Shown piece after piece: positions 42,554 to 51,362 of a stretch of 64,000 bases of DNA. Numbering within the stretch: position 1 is the first letter of the stretch; the number at the start of each line of letters is the position of its first letter. The translations under genes were made by a program, and so were the position numbers. A model generated the notes under the pieces. The model did not search any database and was not told the DNA's origin. It saw only the letters and a program-made list of their open reading frames with translations. Source of the stretch: Terriglobia bacterium (GTDB lineage Bacteria; Acidobacteriota; Terriglobia; Acidiferrales; UBA7541); NCBI GenBank assembly GCA_020073485.1, contig JAIQFB010000010.1, positions 1-64,000 of the forward strand, in the 5' to 3' direction.

Positions 42554-43015
42554 GAGGCTCTTCCCTGATTGCAAAGAAAGTCCATGTTAGCACAGGCCGG
42601 GGATAGGTCTTCGTCGCGCCATAATTCGGCGTCGACTGGGCCAGCGGCTTAAAGCCGACTTGATTTTGCTTTCGCCATGGCACGGCTGCAGCCGTGCCCT
42701 ACAAAGATTCCGGAATGCCGGCGGGATTGTGGAAAGCGTTCGGGACAAGTTGAGCCGGCGAGCTATCGCATAGAACAAGCGCTTTTTATATGTCCCCTTC
42801 CGTACAGAAGGAATGCTACACTCCCCTCGCACGATGTACCCCATCCGCCGCGCTCCCACGCGCGCCGGTTTACTAGCCTTCACGCTGAGCCGTGGGCGAG
42901 CGCCAAAACCGTTCGAGTCCGGGCTCTACTTCCACGCTGAACGTCGCGATCAGATCGGGACGTGGAGCCCGCCGGAAAGTTGGAAAGTTCGACCGCTGTT
43001 GGAGAAAACAAAACC
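42554..43015. other. Divergent intergenic region with a perfect palindrome
   Basis: About 460 bases between tsaD and the radical SAM gene. It contains the 20-nt palindrome at 42679-42698. I looked for a cobalamin riboswitch ahead of the radical SAM gene and did not recognise one. No gene is supported. Confidence 0.45.
42679..42698. repeat. Perfect 20-nt palindrome
   Basis: GGCACGGCTG followed by its exact complement CAGCCGTGCC, then CCTACAAAGATTCCGG. A close relative occurs at 59614-59633 followed by CCTATAAAAATTCGGG, so both the palindrome and its right flank are shared. Confidence 0.85.
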
Positions 43016-44587
43016 ATGAAAATCCTGCTCTATAGCCCGGATAACGGCGTAACGCGAAATTTCATGCCGCACCTGTGGATGTTTCTGCTGCAGGCGCTGA
43101 CGCCGCCCGGGCACGAAGTGGTGCTGATCGACGGGAACGCGCAGCCGATGGATGAAGCGGGCATAGCGCGCTACGTGGTGGAAAATAAAATCGGGCTGGT
43201 GGGAATCGGCGCGATGACGCGCATGATCGCGAAGGCTTACCGCATGGGCGACGCGGTGCGCGCGGTGGGCGTGCCGGTGGTGATGGGCGGCCCGCACGTC
43301 ACGGAAATGCCGGACGAGGCGCTGGGAAAAGTCACGGGCCGGCGGCATGCCGACGCGGTAGCCCTGGGCGAGGCCGATGAGACCTGGCCGAAGATCGTGG
43401 CCGATGCGGCGTGCGGGCAACTGAAGGATGTTTACGCTCCGGTGGATGAATTCGGGCAGGACAAGAAGCCTTCGCTGCAATCGTACCCGGCGATTCCGTG
43501 GGACACGATCGACCTGAAACAATTCAACATCGTTCCGAAGGCGCTTACGCCGTTGTTCCGGCGTGTTGGCGAGGGCTGGGGAACGTTCCGGATCGTGCCG
43601 GTGGAATCGGGGCGCGGTTGTCCGTACGGGTGCGAGTTCTGCACGGTGACCGGATTTTTTGGAGACTCGATACGGTTTCGCACCAATAAGAGCGTCGTCG
43701 ATGAATTGCTGCTTCTGAAGGCTCGCGCGAAGAGCGAACTGGGGCAGATCGCCGTATTTTTCATCGACGATAATTTCGCCATCAACGTGAAACGCACCAA
43801 ATCGCTGCTGCGCGACATCATCGCCGCGGGCGCGCAGGTGCACTGGGTGGCGCAGATCAGCGCCAACCTGCTGCGCGACGAGGAACTGGTGGATCTGATT
43901 GCCGAGTCCGGCGGCAAGTGGATTTTTATCGGCATGGAGTCGATCGACCCCGCGAATCTTGCCGACGTGAACAAGGGATTCAACAAGCCAGGGGAATATG
44001 CGGCCGTGCTCCAAAGGCTCGCCAATCGCAACGTGTTTGCGATCACTTCTTTCATTTTCGGAATGGACAACGACACGCCGGGAGTGGCGGACCGCACGCT
44101 CAAGGAAATTCGTACCTGGCCTCCGGGATTGCCGATCTTCGGATTGCTCACGCCGTTGCCGGCCACGCCGCTGTATAAACGGCTGGAGGCAGCGGGCCGG
44201 CTGACCCGGCCCAAGCACTGGGAAGAGTTCATCCCCTTTGCGATGGCGCACACGCCGCTGAAAATGTCGGTGGCGGAAGCGCACGCCGAGGTCCGGCACG
44301 GGTGGAACATGGCCTATAGCCCGGAAGCGATCGCGCAGGCGGTGCGTTCCATCCCGGCCGACCCGCTCGGCTACCGCATCAACATTCTTATTTCACGCAT
44401 CTGTTTCCGCGGAATCTATTTCCCGCAAATGGGGCCGCTGGCATGGCTGAAAGTACTTGCGGAAAATCAGCAGACCATCACGGACGTGGTGAAGGAAGGT
44501 TTCCGGCAGTGGATCAGCGGGTGGTGCAAGCGGCCGCCGCTCGCGGGCAAAGTGCAGGCGGCGCTGGAGGCCCCCGGGGCGGATTAG
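43016..44587 (+). CDS. Radical SAM protein with B12-binding-like N-terminal domain
   Basis: A 523-residue radical SAM enzyme. The N-terminal domain (about 1-150) has the Rossmann layout of cobalamin-binding domains (MKILLYSPDNGV, LIDGNAQPMDEA, VGIGAMTRM, VVMGGPHVTEMPDEAL) but lacks the DxHxxG motif that ligates B12. The radical SAM core carries CPYGCEFC with Cys202, Cys206 and Cys209, then FFIDDNFAIN and FIGMESI. A long C-terminal region with hydrophobic helices follows. GGAG precedes the ATG. Related enzymes modify lipids, bacteriochlorophyll or hopanoids; the substrate here is unknown and no biosynthetic cluster is adjacent. Confidence 0.85.
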   Translation: MKILLYSPDNGVTRNFMPHLWMFLLQALTPPGHEVVLIDGNAQPMDEAGIARYVVENKIGLVGIGAMTRMIAKAYRMGDAVRAVGVPVVMGGPHVTEMPDEALGKVTGRRHADAVALGEADETWPKIVADAACGQLKDVYAPVDEFGQDKKPSLQSYPAIPWDTIDLKQFNIVPKALTPLFRRVGEGWGTFRIVPVESGRGCPYGCEFCTVTGFFGDSIRFRTNKSVVDELLLLKARAKSELGQIAVFFIDDNFAINVKRTKSLLRDIIAAGAQVHWVAQISANLLRDEELVDLIAESGGKWIFIGMESIDPANLADVNKGFNKPGEYAAVLQRLANRNVFAITSFIFGMDNDTPGVADRTLKEIRTWPPGLPIFGLLTPLPATPLYKRLEAAGRLTRPKHWEEFIPFAMAHTPLKMSVAEAHAEVRHGWNMAYSPEAIAQAVRSIPADPLGYRINILISRICFRGIYFPQMGPLAWLKVLAENQQTITDVVKEGFRQWISGWCKRPPLAGKVQAALEAPGAD

Positions 44588-44963
44588 AATTTTATTTGGC
44601 GAATGGCCGTTTGCGCACGATTTTTTGTTCCCGACAAAACCCGCAGACTTCCGCCGCGATCCGAACGCACGAGCTTCGCAGATTGCGGAAAGGTCAAGTT
44701 GCACAGCAACTCTTGGCTGTGCGATCTTGTGGACCACACGAACTGCGCCGATCCGGCTGCGCTTGCAGGAACCGCACAGGCAGGTGCGCCTGTGCCACTT
44801 AAACCACCTCCGAATTTATAGTTTCCGCGAACCGAGAAGTCCCTCCACGTTGCTCCTTCCCCTGGACCGATTCCAAAAGATTAGGCTTTGGCTACGCGTG
44901 GGACATGCGATGGATTGACATGTCGCGCGAGCGGCACGTAAGGTGGCAGCAGGGTAAAAACAT
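44588..44963. other. Intergenic region upstream of galU
   Basis: About 376 bases with the hairpin GCACAGGC...GCCTGTGC at 44774-44795. Short open frames are not convincing. It should contain the galU promoter. Confidence 0.45.
44774..44795. repeat. CACAGGC-family hairpin
   Basis: GCACAGGC and GCCTGTGC pair over an 6-nt loop and are followed by CACTTAAACC. The copy at 62638-62663 is likewise followed by CTACTTAAACC. Confidence 0.8.
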
Positions 44964-45857
44964 ATGTCCGAGAAGCCACGACGCGTCCGGAAAGCGGTCC
45001 TGCCTGCTGCGGGATTGGGAACCCGATTCCTGCCCGCGACCAAAGCGCAACCCAAGGAAATGCTACCGGTTGTGGATAAACCGCTGATCCAGTACGTGGT
45101 GGAAGAGTGCGTCGCATCGGGAATCGACAACATTATTATCGTCACCGGGCGCGGCAAGAACGCCATCGAAGATCATTTCGATTCCTCGCCGGAGCTGGAA
45201 CATTTTCTGGAGAGCAAGGGAAAATGCGAACTGGCCAAGCTGGTGCACGACATCGGCAACATGGTGACTTTCAGCTACACGCGGCAAAAGGAACCGCTTG
45301 GCCTGGGGCATGCCGTGCTGGTGGCGAAGGAGCTTGTCGGAAATGAGCCTTTCGCGGTGCTGCTCGGCGACGTGATCATTCCCGGGCCGCGGCCGGCCAC
45401 GCAACAACTGGTCGAGATTTGGGAGTCGACAGGCAAGGGCGCGATCGCCGTCGAAGAGGTGCCGCGCGCGAGGACGGGATTGTACGGCATCGTGGACGTG
45501 GAACCGACCAACCCATCGTCGGCGAATAGCCGGCTGCTGAAGATTCGCGACCTGGTGGAGAAGCCGAATCCGGCCGAAGCTCCCTCCAACCTTGCGGTGA
45601 CCGGGCGCTACCTGCTGCCACCGGAAGTGTTCGATTGCCTGGAGCGGACCAAGCCCGGGCGCGGCGGGGAGATTCAATTGACCGATGCGCTGCGGCTGCT
45701 GGCGCAGGAATCCGGGTTGTACGCGTACAACTATGAGGGGAAATCGTACGACGCCGGGGACAAGTTGGGATTCCTGAAAGCGACCGTGGAGATTGGCCTG
45801 GAGAACAAGGAATTTGGCGCGGAGTTTCGGGAGTACTTGCGAGGGCTGAGGTTTTAG
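44964..45857 (+). CDS. galU: UTP-glucose-1-phosphate uridylyltransferase
   Basis: A 297-residue nucleotidyltransferase making UDP-glucose for surface polysaccharides. Visible motifs: AVLPAAGLGTRFLPATKAQP (nucleotide-binding loop), PKEMLPVVDKPLIQYVVEE, RQKEPLGLGHAVL, LLGDVIIP and RGGEIQLTDAL. The length is standard for bacterial GalU. The ATG follows AGGG by 9 nt. It stands alone. Confidence 0.95.
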   Translation: MSEKPRRVRKAVLPAAGLGTRFLPATKAQPKEMLPVVDKPLIQYVVEECVASGIDNIIIVTGRGKNAIEDHFDSSPELEHFLESKGKCELAKLVHDIGNMVTFSYTRQKEPLGLGHAVLVAKELVGNEPFAVLLGDVIIPGPRPATQQLVEIWESTGKGAIAVEEVPRARTGLYGIVDVEPTNPSSANSRLLKIRDLVEKPNPAEAPSNLAVTGRYLLPPEVFDCLERTKPGRGGEIQLTDALRLLAQESGLYAYNYEGKSYDAGDKLGFLKATVEIGLENKEFGAEFREYLRGLRF

Positions 45858-45892
45858 CGGGACGAGCTTTGCACCTGCGGCAAGTCATTAAG

Positions 45893-45978
45893 CGCCGTCA
45901 TTCCGAACGAAGTGAGGAATCCCTCTTTTATTCGATCTAAACCAGGAGCGATTCCTCACTTCGTTCGGAATGACGGCG
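45893..45978. repeat. Perfect 29-nt inverted repeat, CGTCATTCCGA family
   Basis: The arms 45893-45921 and 45950-45978 are exactly complementary, around a 28-nt centre. They begin CGCCGTCATTCCGAACGAAG. The element lies downstream of galU and can form a very stable hairpin; TTTT follows on the plus strand, so it could also end galU transcripts. It is related to the element at 4998-5087. Confidence 0.9.
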
Positions 45979-46029
45979 TTTTGGGAGATGAGGAAGAAAA
46001 TCAGGCCCTTTATTCCCTACCGGCCAGGA

Positions 46030-46368
46030 TTACTTTTCCTTCGAGGAACTTGAGCTCTTCTTGTGGTCCTTGGCGGACGCCGCGGGCTTGGATTCGTGTT
46101 TGTCCGACTTTTCGGATTTTTCCGGCTTGGCGGATTTATCCGATCCTTCCCCTTTGTCCGATTTGGAGGCGTCGCCGCCCGAGGTCTTGCCCCGGCCGTA
46201 GTCGGTGACGTACCAGCCCGAGCCCTTGAATTGAATGGCCGGGGCGGTGATCACCGATTCCACTTTTCCGCCGCAGTGCGGACACTTCTTCAAATGCGGG
46301 CCGTTCAAATTCTCAATTTTTTCGGTGTGGCGCTTGCATTTCACACAGCTGTACTCGTAGAGCGGCAA
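46030..46368 (-). CDS. FmdB-type zinc ribbon protein
   Basis: A 112-residue protein with the FmdB/CxxC_CxxC_SSSS signature: MPLYEYSCVKCKRHTEKIEN, then CPHCGG. Four Cys in two CxxC pairs would bind zinc. The segment SVITAPAIQFKGSGWYVTDY is typical. A Lys/Ser/Asp-rich disordered tail of about 50 residues ends SSSSSKEK. The start is TTG at 46366-46368, supported by the invariant MPLYEY family start and a strong GGAGGAG about 7 nt upstream. Function is unclear in the family. Confidence 0.88.
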   Translation of the reverse strand: MPLYEYSCVKCKRHTEKIENLNGPHLKKCPHCGGKVESVITAPAIQFKGSGWYVTDYGRGKTSGGDASKSDKGEGSDKSAKPEKSEKSDKHESKPAASAKDHKKSSSSSKEK

Positions 46369-46520
46369 TTCTGATCTCCTCCAGAGCCATGTTCAAAGAG
46401 GATTATCTTACCACGTTGCGTGGCCCGGAACGCGCGGACCGTGAATGCCGGGCCGCTCTGCGTTTACATACGACAGCCGGCACGGGCTATGCATGTTAGA
46501 CTCGGCAGACTGCAACGAGT

Positions 46521-47381
46521 ATGACCGAGGAATCACAAAACGAAGCGGCAGGCGGATGCCTTTACCTGGTGGCGACGCCGATCGGAAACCTGGAGGACAT
46601 TACGCTCCGGGCGATTCGCGTGCTGAAAGAAGCGGATCTGATCGCCTGCGAGGATACGCGGCAGACGCAGAAATTGCTGCAGCACTACGGGATCCACAAG
46701 GAGATGTCCAGCTATCACGCGCACAATGAATTGACGCGCGCGGCGGAACTGGTGATCAAGCTGGAGCAGGGCGCGCAAGTGGCTCTGGTGAGCGACGCGG
46801 GAACTCCGGTAATTTCCGATCCCGGGCACCATTTGGTGACGCTGTGCCTGCGGCACCACATTCCGGTGATTCCGATTCCCGGGCCATCGGCGGTGGTTGC
46901 GGCGCTGGCGGCTTCGGGGCTGTCGACCGAGGAATTTTTGTTTGTGGGATTTTTGCCGTCGCGCGCCGGGGCGCGGCGCAAGGCGCTGGAAAACCTGAAG
47001 TCCGAACCGCGGACCATCGTGTTGTACGAGGCGCCTCACCGGCTGGTGGAGACATTGGCCGATGCGGCGGCGGTGATGGGGCCGCGGCCGGCCGTGGTGG
47101 CGCGCGAAATTACCAAGATTCATGAAGAATTCCTGCGCGGGACTCTGACCGAGCTGTGCGAAGCCGCGCAAAAGCGCGCGCCGCGCGGGGAGATCACCCT
47201 GCTGATCGGGCCGAGCGACGGCGTGCCGCAGGCTATGGATACGACGATTTCTTTGAAGCAAAGGGTGTCGCAGCTCGAGGCCGAATCCGGGATGGATCGC
47301 AAAGCAGCGCTGAAGCAGGCGGCGCGCGAGCGAGGATTAGGCAAGCGAGAAGCCTACAAGCAACTTCTGCTGGAGCGGTAA
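46521..47381 (+). CDS. rsmI: 16S rRNA 2'-O-methyltransferase RsmI
   Basis: A 286-residue tetrapyrrole-methylase-fold enzyme that methylates C1402 of 16S rRNA. Diagnostic stretches are LYLVATPIGNLEDITLRAI, CEDTRQTQKLLQHYGI, SDAGTPVISDPG, PIPGPSAVVAALAASGL and YEAPHRLVETL. The C-terminal region ends with LGKREAYKQLL, also typical. It is divergent from the zinc ribbon gene across 152 nt. Confidence 0.95.
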   Translation: MTEESQNEAAGGCLYLVATPIGNLEDITLRAIRVLKEADLIACEDTRQTQKLLQHYGIHKEMSSYHAHNELTRAAELVIKLEQGAQVALVSDAGTPVISDPGHHLVTLCLRHHIPVIPIPGPSAVVAALAASGLSTEEFLFVGFLPSRAGARRKALENLKSEPRTIVLYEAPHRLVETLADAAAVMGPRPAVVAREITKIHEEFLRGTLTELCEAAQKRAPRGEITLLIGPSDGVPQAMDTTISLKQRVSQLEAESGMDRKAALKQAARERGLGKREAYKQLLLER

Positions 47382-47400
47382 ATCACTTGCGATTCTCCTG

Positions 47401-47763
47401 CTAGGTCGATTCCGACACAAACATGCGGTGAAAGCGCGGACCGGTGAATTCGACGCCGACGATCAGTTCGCGGGCGTTGGCGCCGGGGACGATGTGGACG
47501 ATGCGTCCGTGCGTTGAAAAATCCGCGTCCGGTTCGGAGGGAGAAGGAGCGACGGGGATGTTGATTTGCAAACGGTCTCCCAGAGCCAGGGCGTAGCGCG
47601 TGGCGAAGGCGGCGCCGCCGCGGCAAAGATTCACACTGGAAGTGCGCTCCTCGAATTTCTCTCCGGCGCGGTCGGTGCCGCGAACCAGGATCGGCAAGTG
47701 AACCGCGAGGCGGCGTTCGCGGCGGCGTTCGGGGGTGGGATCCATGGCCCTGGCGGCGGCCAT
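47401..47763 (-). CDS. PilZ domain protein
   Basis: A 120-residue single-domain protein, probably binding cyclic di-GMP. The first PilZ motif is RRERR near residues 13-17, and the second, usually D/N-x-S-x-x-G, reads NLCRGG, with Cys in place of Ser. The frame reaches 47931, but the ATG at 47763 overlaps the dusB stop by one base (TGATG), the usual coupling in this operon. It is the last gene of the seven-gene operon. Confidence 0.82.
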   Translation of the reverse strand: MAAARAMDPTPERRRERRLAVHLPILVRGTDRAGEKFEERTSSVNLCRGGAAFATRYALALGDRLQINIPVAPSPSEPDADFSTHGRIVHIVPGANARELIVGVEFTGPRFHRMFVSEST

Positions 47764-48758
47764 CAATCGCCTCCCGCGACCATGCTGCCGGCAAAGAACG
47801 CGTCTACCTGATTCAAAATTTCGGAAGTGGTACGGGCGGTGTGCACGTTCCGGCGCAACTCGCTGCCGTTGCGGACGCCGTGCGTGAAGTAGCAGGCGAA
47901 CTGCTTCATTTTTCCGATGGCGTCGGGCCATTCGGTATCGACCAGGTTGCGGAAATAACCGGAGAGCAGTCGATAGCGGTCCAGATCGGTCGGCTCATCG
48001 TAGGAGCCGGTTTCCGCGTATTGCGAAATCTGGCGGAAAATCCAGGGATTGTTGGAAGCTGCGCGGCCGATCATTACGGCGTCGCATCCGGTTTCGCGCA
48101 GCATGCGCATGGCGTCTTCCGGGGAGTTGATGTCGCCGTTGCCGATCACGGACATGCGCACGGCCTGCTTGACGTCGCGGATGATGTTCCAATCGGCGCG
48201 GCCGGTATAGCCCTGAAAGCGCGTGCGCGGGTGGACGGCGATGGCTTCGATGCCGAGCTGCTCGGCCATGCGCGCGACCTCGACGGCGACGATGTTGTGT
48301 TCGTCCCATCCGGCGCGAATTTTGATGGTCAGGGGAATGGCAACGGCGGAACGCACCGCGCGCAATACCTCTTCGAGAGCCTTCAAATCACGCAGCAAGC
48401 CCGAGCCGCCACACTTGATTACTTTTCTTGCGGGGCAGCCGAGGTTGATGTCCACGATGTCGAAGCCGAGCTGCTCAACCATTCCCGCGGCGTTGGCCAT
48501 GACTTTCGGATCGGCGCCGAAAAGCTGGCCGGTAATGGGATGCTCGTCCGCCTCAAAAAAAAGATAGCGGGAGGTGCGCGCGGAATTCCGGGTGATGCAT
48601 TCGGCGCTGGTGAATTCGGTCATGATCAGGCCGCAGCCGCCGAGGCCGCGAATCATGCGGCGAAAGACGGTGTCGGTGACGCCGGCCATGGGAGCCAGAA
48701 CGGTCCCCGGCGCAATGCGGTGGTCGCGAATTTGGAAATGATCAGGCAGCATGTTCAT
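47763..48758 (-). CDS. dusB: tRNA-dihydrouridine synthase
   Basis: A 331-residue FMN enzyme that reduces uridines in the tRNA D-loop. The TIM-barrel family stretches are APMAGVTDTVFRRM, VDINLGCPARKVIKCGGSGL, HPRTRFQGYTGRADW, IGNGDINSPEDA and CDAVMIGRAASNNPW. DusB-type is most likely by length and order. Its start abuts the blaI stop with no gap. Confidence 0.93.
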   Translation of the reverse strand: MNMLPDHFQIRDHRIAPGTVLAPMAGVTDTVFRRMIRGLGGCGLIMTEFTSAECITRNSARTSRYLFFEADEHPITGQLFGADPKVMANAAGMVEQLGFDIVDINLGCPARKVIKCGGSGLLRDLKALEEVLRAVRSAVAIPLTIKIRAGWDEHNIVAVEVARMAEQLGIEAIAVHPRTRFQGYTGRADWNIIRDVKQAVRMSVIGNGDINSPEDAMRMLRETGCDAVMIGRAASNNPWIFRQISQYAETGSYDEPTDLDRYRLLSGYFRNLVDTEWPDAIGKMKQFACYFTHGVRNGSELRRNVHTARTTSEILNQVDAFFAGSMVAGGD

Positions 48759-49214
48759 TTAGAGTAACGTCTCGTCCAGGCTCTGCTGCGAGGATTCTAC
48801 GGCCACGGCGGCGGGAGCGTCAACGATCTGCGGCGCGGCAGCAGGGACGGTTAGCGCGGAGCCGCCGCGAGCCGCAAGATGCGCGGCGAGAGCGTCGGCT
48901 GAGCCCTCGAAAAATCCGGCCACGATCTTCTCGACTGCTTTCACGCGCGCTTCGTCGGCGCTCAGATTCGCCTGGTAGCGGAACGCGCGGCCCACTTTAC
49001 GGCGCGTGACGATGCCTTTTTGCGCCAGACGGTCCATGATCGTAAGCACCGTGGTGTAGGCGCGCGGCCGGGCAGCGGCCAGCTTGAGGTGGATGTCGCG
49101 CACGGTCGCTTCTCCCATGGGCCACAGGGCGCTCAGGCATTCCAGTTCGAGCGGAGCAAGATCCAGAATCGAATGCCGCGGACCTGTTGCTCGATGCGAT
49201 CCGGCGTGTTCCAT
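48759..49214 (-). CDS. BlaI/MecI-family winged-helix repressor
   Basis: A 151-residue regulator. The winged-helix part (about 18-100) reads LELECLSALWPMGEATVRDI, then RAYTTVLTIMDRLAQKGIVTRRKVGRAF, the BlaI pattern. BlaI repressors usually work with the membrane sensor protease BlaR1 or an M56 peptidase; none is encoded in the window. The C-terminal 40 residues are Ala/Pro-rich. The gene is embedded without gaps between yhaM and dusB, so it may regulate a distant target or its own operon. Confidence 0.85.
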   Translation of the reverse strand: MEHAGSHRATGPRHSILDLAPLELECLSALWPMGEATVRDIHLKLAAARPRAYTTVLTIMDRLAQKGIVTRRKVGRAFRYQANLSADEARVKAVEKIVAGFFEGSADALAAHLAARGGSALTVPAAAPQIVDAPAAVAVESSQQSLDETLL

Positions 49215-50237
49215 TTATTTTTCCCTCGAGCGCACAGGAGCGGCCGGAACCGACGCCGCCTTGGCGGAATCCGCGCCAGCCCCTGACAAAAACCGATCGG
49301 ACCGTAGAATTCTTCGCTCCAGCGCCCCGTTATACGCCGTCCAGTTCCCTTCTCCAGCGCCGGATTCGAGCGCGGAGCGGACGGCGGCCATCTTGGAATC
49401 CAGATCGTCCAAATAATGCAGCAGCAGGGCTTCGCGGAACATCGGCAGCTTGGGCGATCCGAATTCGTATTTTCCGTGGTGGGCGATGAGCATGTGCTGC
49501 ACCAGGGTTTTCAGGGGGGGAGGAAATCCGGCGATGGCGTCGATTTTTTGGGTGACCAGTTCGTATTCGAGCAGGATGTGGCCGAGCAACTGGCCTTCGT
49601 CGGTGTAGCCGAGGGAACGGTCGTAGCTTAATTCCTGCAATTTTCCAACGTCGTGCAGGACGGCGCCGGTCAGCAGCAGGTCCGCGTCGGCTTCGGGGTA
49701 ATGGTCGAGCGCGGCGCGGCACAATCCGCACAGGCTGATGACGTGCTCCAGCAGGCCGCCGAAGTAGGCGTGATGCATGACCTTGGCGGCGGGGGCGCGC
49801 TTCCATTTGGGAACCAGTTCGGGATCGAGCACCACGCTATCGAGAAGTTTGCGCAGCCAGGGGTTGCCGACGGACGAGACCACCTCGAGCAGTTTCGCAT
49901 ACAGCAGTTCGACGTCTTCCTTGGTATGCGGGAAGAAATCGGCGGCGTCGACTTCGCTGTCTTCCGCGCGCCGGATCTTATCGATCATCAACTGCAGCTT
50001 GTTGCGGTAACTCTCGACGCGCGCCTGAACTTTTACAAAATCGTCCTGCTCGAATCCCTCGGCGGATTTCTCAAATCCGTCCCACATGCGGGCCTCGATG
50101 CGGCCGGTGGCGTCGCCCAACTCCAGGCGCAGGTAGGATTTGCCTTCGCGGGTGGCGCGAATTTCCTTTTCACAGACAAGAAAGTGGGAGGTAATGGTCT
50201 GGCCATCCTGCAGATTGGAGACGAAGCAGGGTTTCAT
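49215..50237 (-). CDS. 3'-5' exoribonuclease YhaM-like HD protein
   Basis: A 340-residue protein with an N-terminal OB-fold nucleic-acid binding domain (about 10-90, with YLRLELGDATGRIEARMWDG) and an HD phosphohydrolase domain (HHAYFGGLLEHVISL, then LLTGAVLHDVGKLQELSYD, then HMLIAHHGKYEFGSP). This is the YhaM/CBF1 arrangement, acting on RNA or single-stranded DNA ends. An Ala-rich tail follows. Its ATG overlaps the surA stop as ATGA. Confidence 0.88.
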   Translation of the reverse strand: MKPCFVSNLQDGQTITSHFLVCEKEIRATREGKSYLRLELGDATGRIEARMWDGFEKSAEGFEQDDFVKVQARVESYRNKLQLMIDKIRRAEDSEVDAADFFPHTKEDVELLYAKLLEVVSSVGNPWLRKLLDSVVLDPELVPKWKRAPAAKVMHHAYFGGLLEHVISLCGLCRAALDHYPEADADLLLTGAVLHDVGKLQELSYDRSLGYTDEGQLLGHILLEYELVTQKIDAIAGFPPPLKTLVQHMLIAHHGKYEFGSPKLPMFREALLLHYLDDLDSKMAAVRSALESGAGEGNWTAYNGALERRILRSDRFLSGAGADSAKAASVPAAPVRSREK

Positions 50238-51340
50238 GTTCCGGATTTCTTCGGGATAACGCCTAAAAAGCGGCCGGACTTCTTTTTGGTATCGGGTTTA
50301 TCGGGCGTCACGGCGACCTCTTCAATGGGGTCGAATTTAGTGGCGGCCGTGTCGGTATATCCCGGCTTGACTTGCACGTAGCTGTCCTGGCGCAAGGTTT
50401 CGAGGTAGGCGCGCATGGCCGGCTCCATTTTCGATTCATAGAGGCGGTTGGTGATTTCGGGCTCGACCTTTTCCAGGGGCTGCTCGCCGGCGTCGTAGCG
50501 CTCGACCACTTGCAGAATTTCAAATCCGGTTTTGGTCTCGATGATGTCTGTCATCTGTCCGTGCTTGAGGGCAAACACTTTTTCGGCGATGTTGGGATCC
50601 AGCTGCGAGCGCTCGAACGACCCGAGTTCGCCGGACTGCTGCGCGGTGGTGCTGTCGGAAAAATGCTTGGCCATCTCGCCGAAATCGTCGCCGCGATTGA
50701 GGATGCGGTCGCGCAAATTTTCGGCTTTCTTGCGCAATGCGGGAACGTCCGCGGCGGGCTTGCCTTCGGTGGAAACGAAAATCTCGCGCAGGACGACGGT
50801 TTCCGGACGGACAAATTCGCTCTTGTGATCGGCGTAGTATTTGGCCACTTCCTCGTGGCTCACGATAATGCGCGAGCCCACTTCCTTGCGGATCACTTCC
50901 TGGGTGAGCAACTGGTCGCGGATCTGGCCCTTGAAATCCTCGAAATCCTGGCCCGTCTTGGCCACTTCCGCTTCCAGGGCTTCCATGCTGGGAAGTTTGT
51001 ATTGCTGGCGGATGGAATCCAGGCGCTTGACGACTTCGGTGTCAACGGAAATGGAAGCGTCCTTGGCGCGCTGCACGAGCAGGGATTGATCGATCAAATC
51101 GCGAAGCAGGTTCTTTTCCTTGGCGGCGATTTCCGTTTGCACCTGCTCCGGGGTGCAGGAGCGGCAGGAGTCCTTGATTTCGTTCTGCATGCTGTCACGA
51201 GCGCGAGTCAGATCCTCGCGCGTGATGACGTCATTGTTGACGCGCGCCACGATTTCCTCGACCACCGTGCCCTTGGTTTGCGCGCCGAGCGGCAGCGCGG
51301 CAAATAGAAGAGGAAAAACGAGCCATTTACCTGGTTTCAT
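50234..51340 (-). CDS. surA: SurA-like periplasmic peptidyl-prolyl isomerase
   Basis: A 368-residue exported chaperone. A signal peptide (ending GAQ near residue 21) precedes the SurA N-terminal domain (VVEEIVARVNNDVITREDL, DLIDQSLLVQRA) and one parvulin-type PPIase domain (about 185-290: VVLREIFVST, HFSDSTTAQQSGELGSFERS, IIETKTGFEILQVVER). It would help fold outer-membrane proteins. A CRSC pair near residue 60 is unusual. The ATG is 22 nt after the mfd stop. Confidence 0.9.
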   Translation of the reverse strand: MKPGKWLVFPLLFAALPLGAQTKGTVVEEIVARVNNDVITREDLTRARDSMQNEIKDSCRSCTPEQVQTEIAAKEKNLLRDLIDQSLLVQRAKDASISVDTEVVKRLDSIRQQYKLPSMEALEAEVAKTGQDFEDFKGQIRDQLLTQEVIRKEVGSRIIVSHEEVAKYYADHKSEFVRPETVVLREIFVSTEGKPAADVPALRKKAENLRDRILNRGDDFGEMAKHFSDSTTAQQSGELGSFERSQLDPNIAEKVFALKHGQMTDIIETKTGFEILQVVERYDAGEQPLEKVEPEITNRLYESKMEPAMRAYLETLRQDSYVQVKPGYTDTAATKFDPIEEVAVTPDKPDTKKKSGRFLGVIPKKSGT

Positions 51341-51362
51341 AGGTTTCTCTCAAGTGTTGAGT

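Noticed and set aside
42554-43015. Possible cobalamin riboswitch before the radical SAM gene
   Set aside because: I could not find the conserved B12-box or the paired helices; the palindrome there belongs to a dispersed repeat family.
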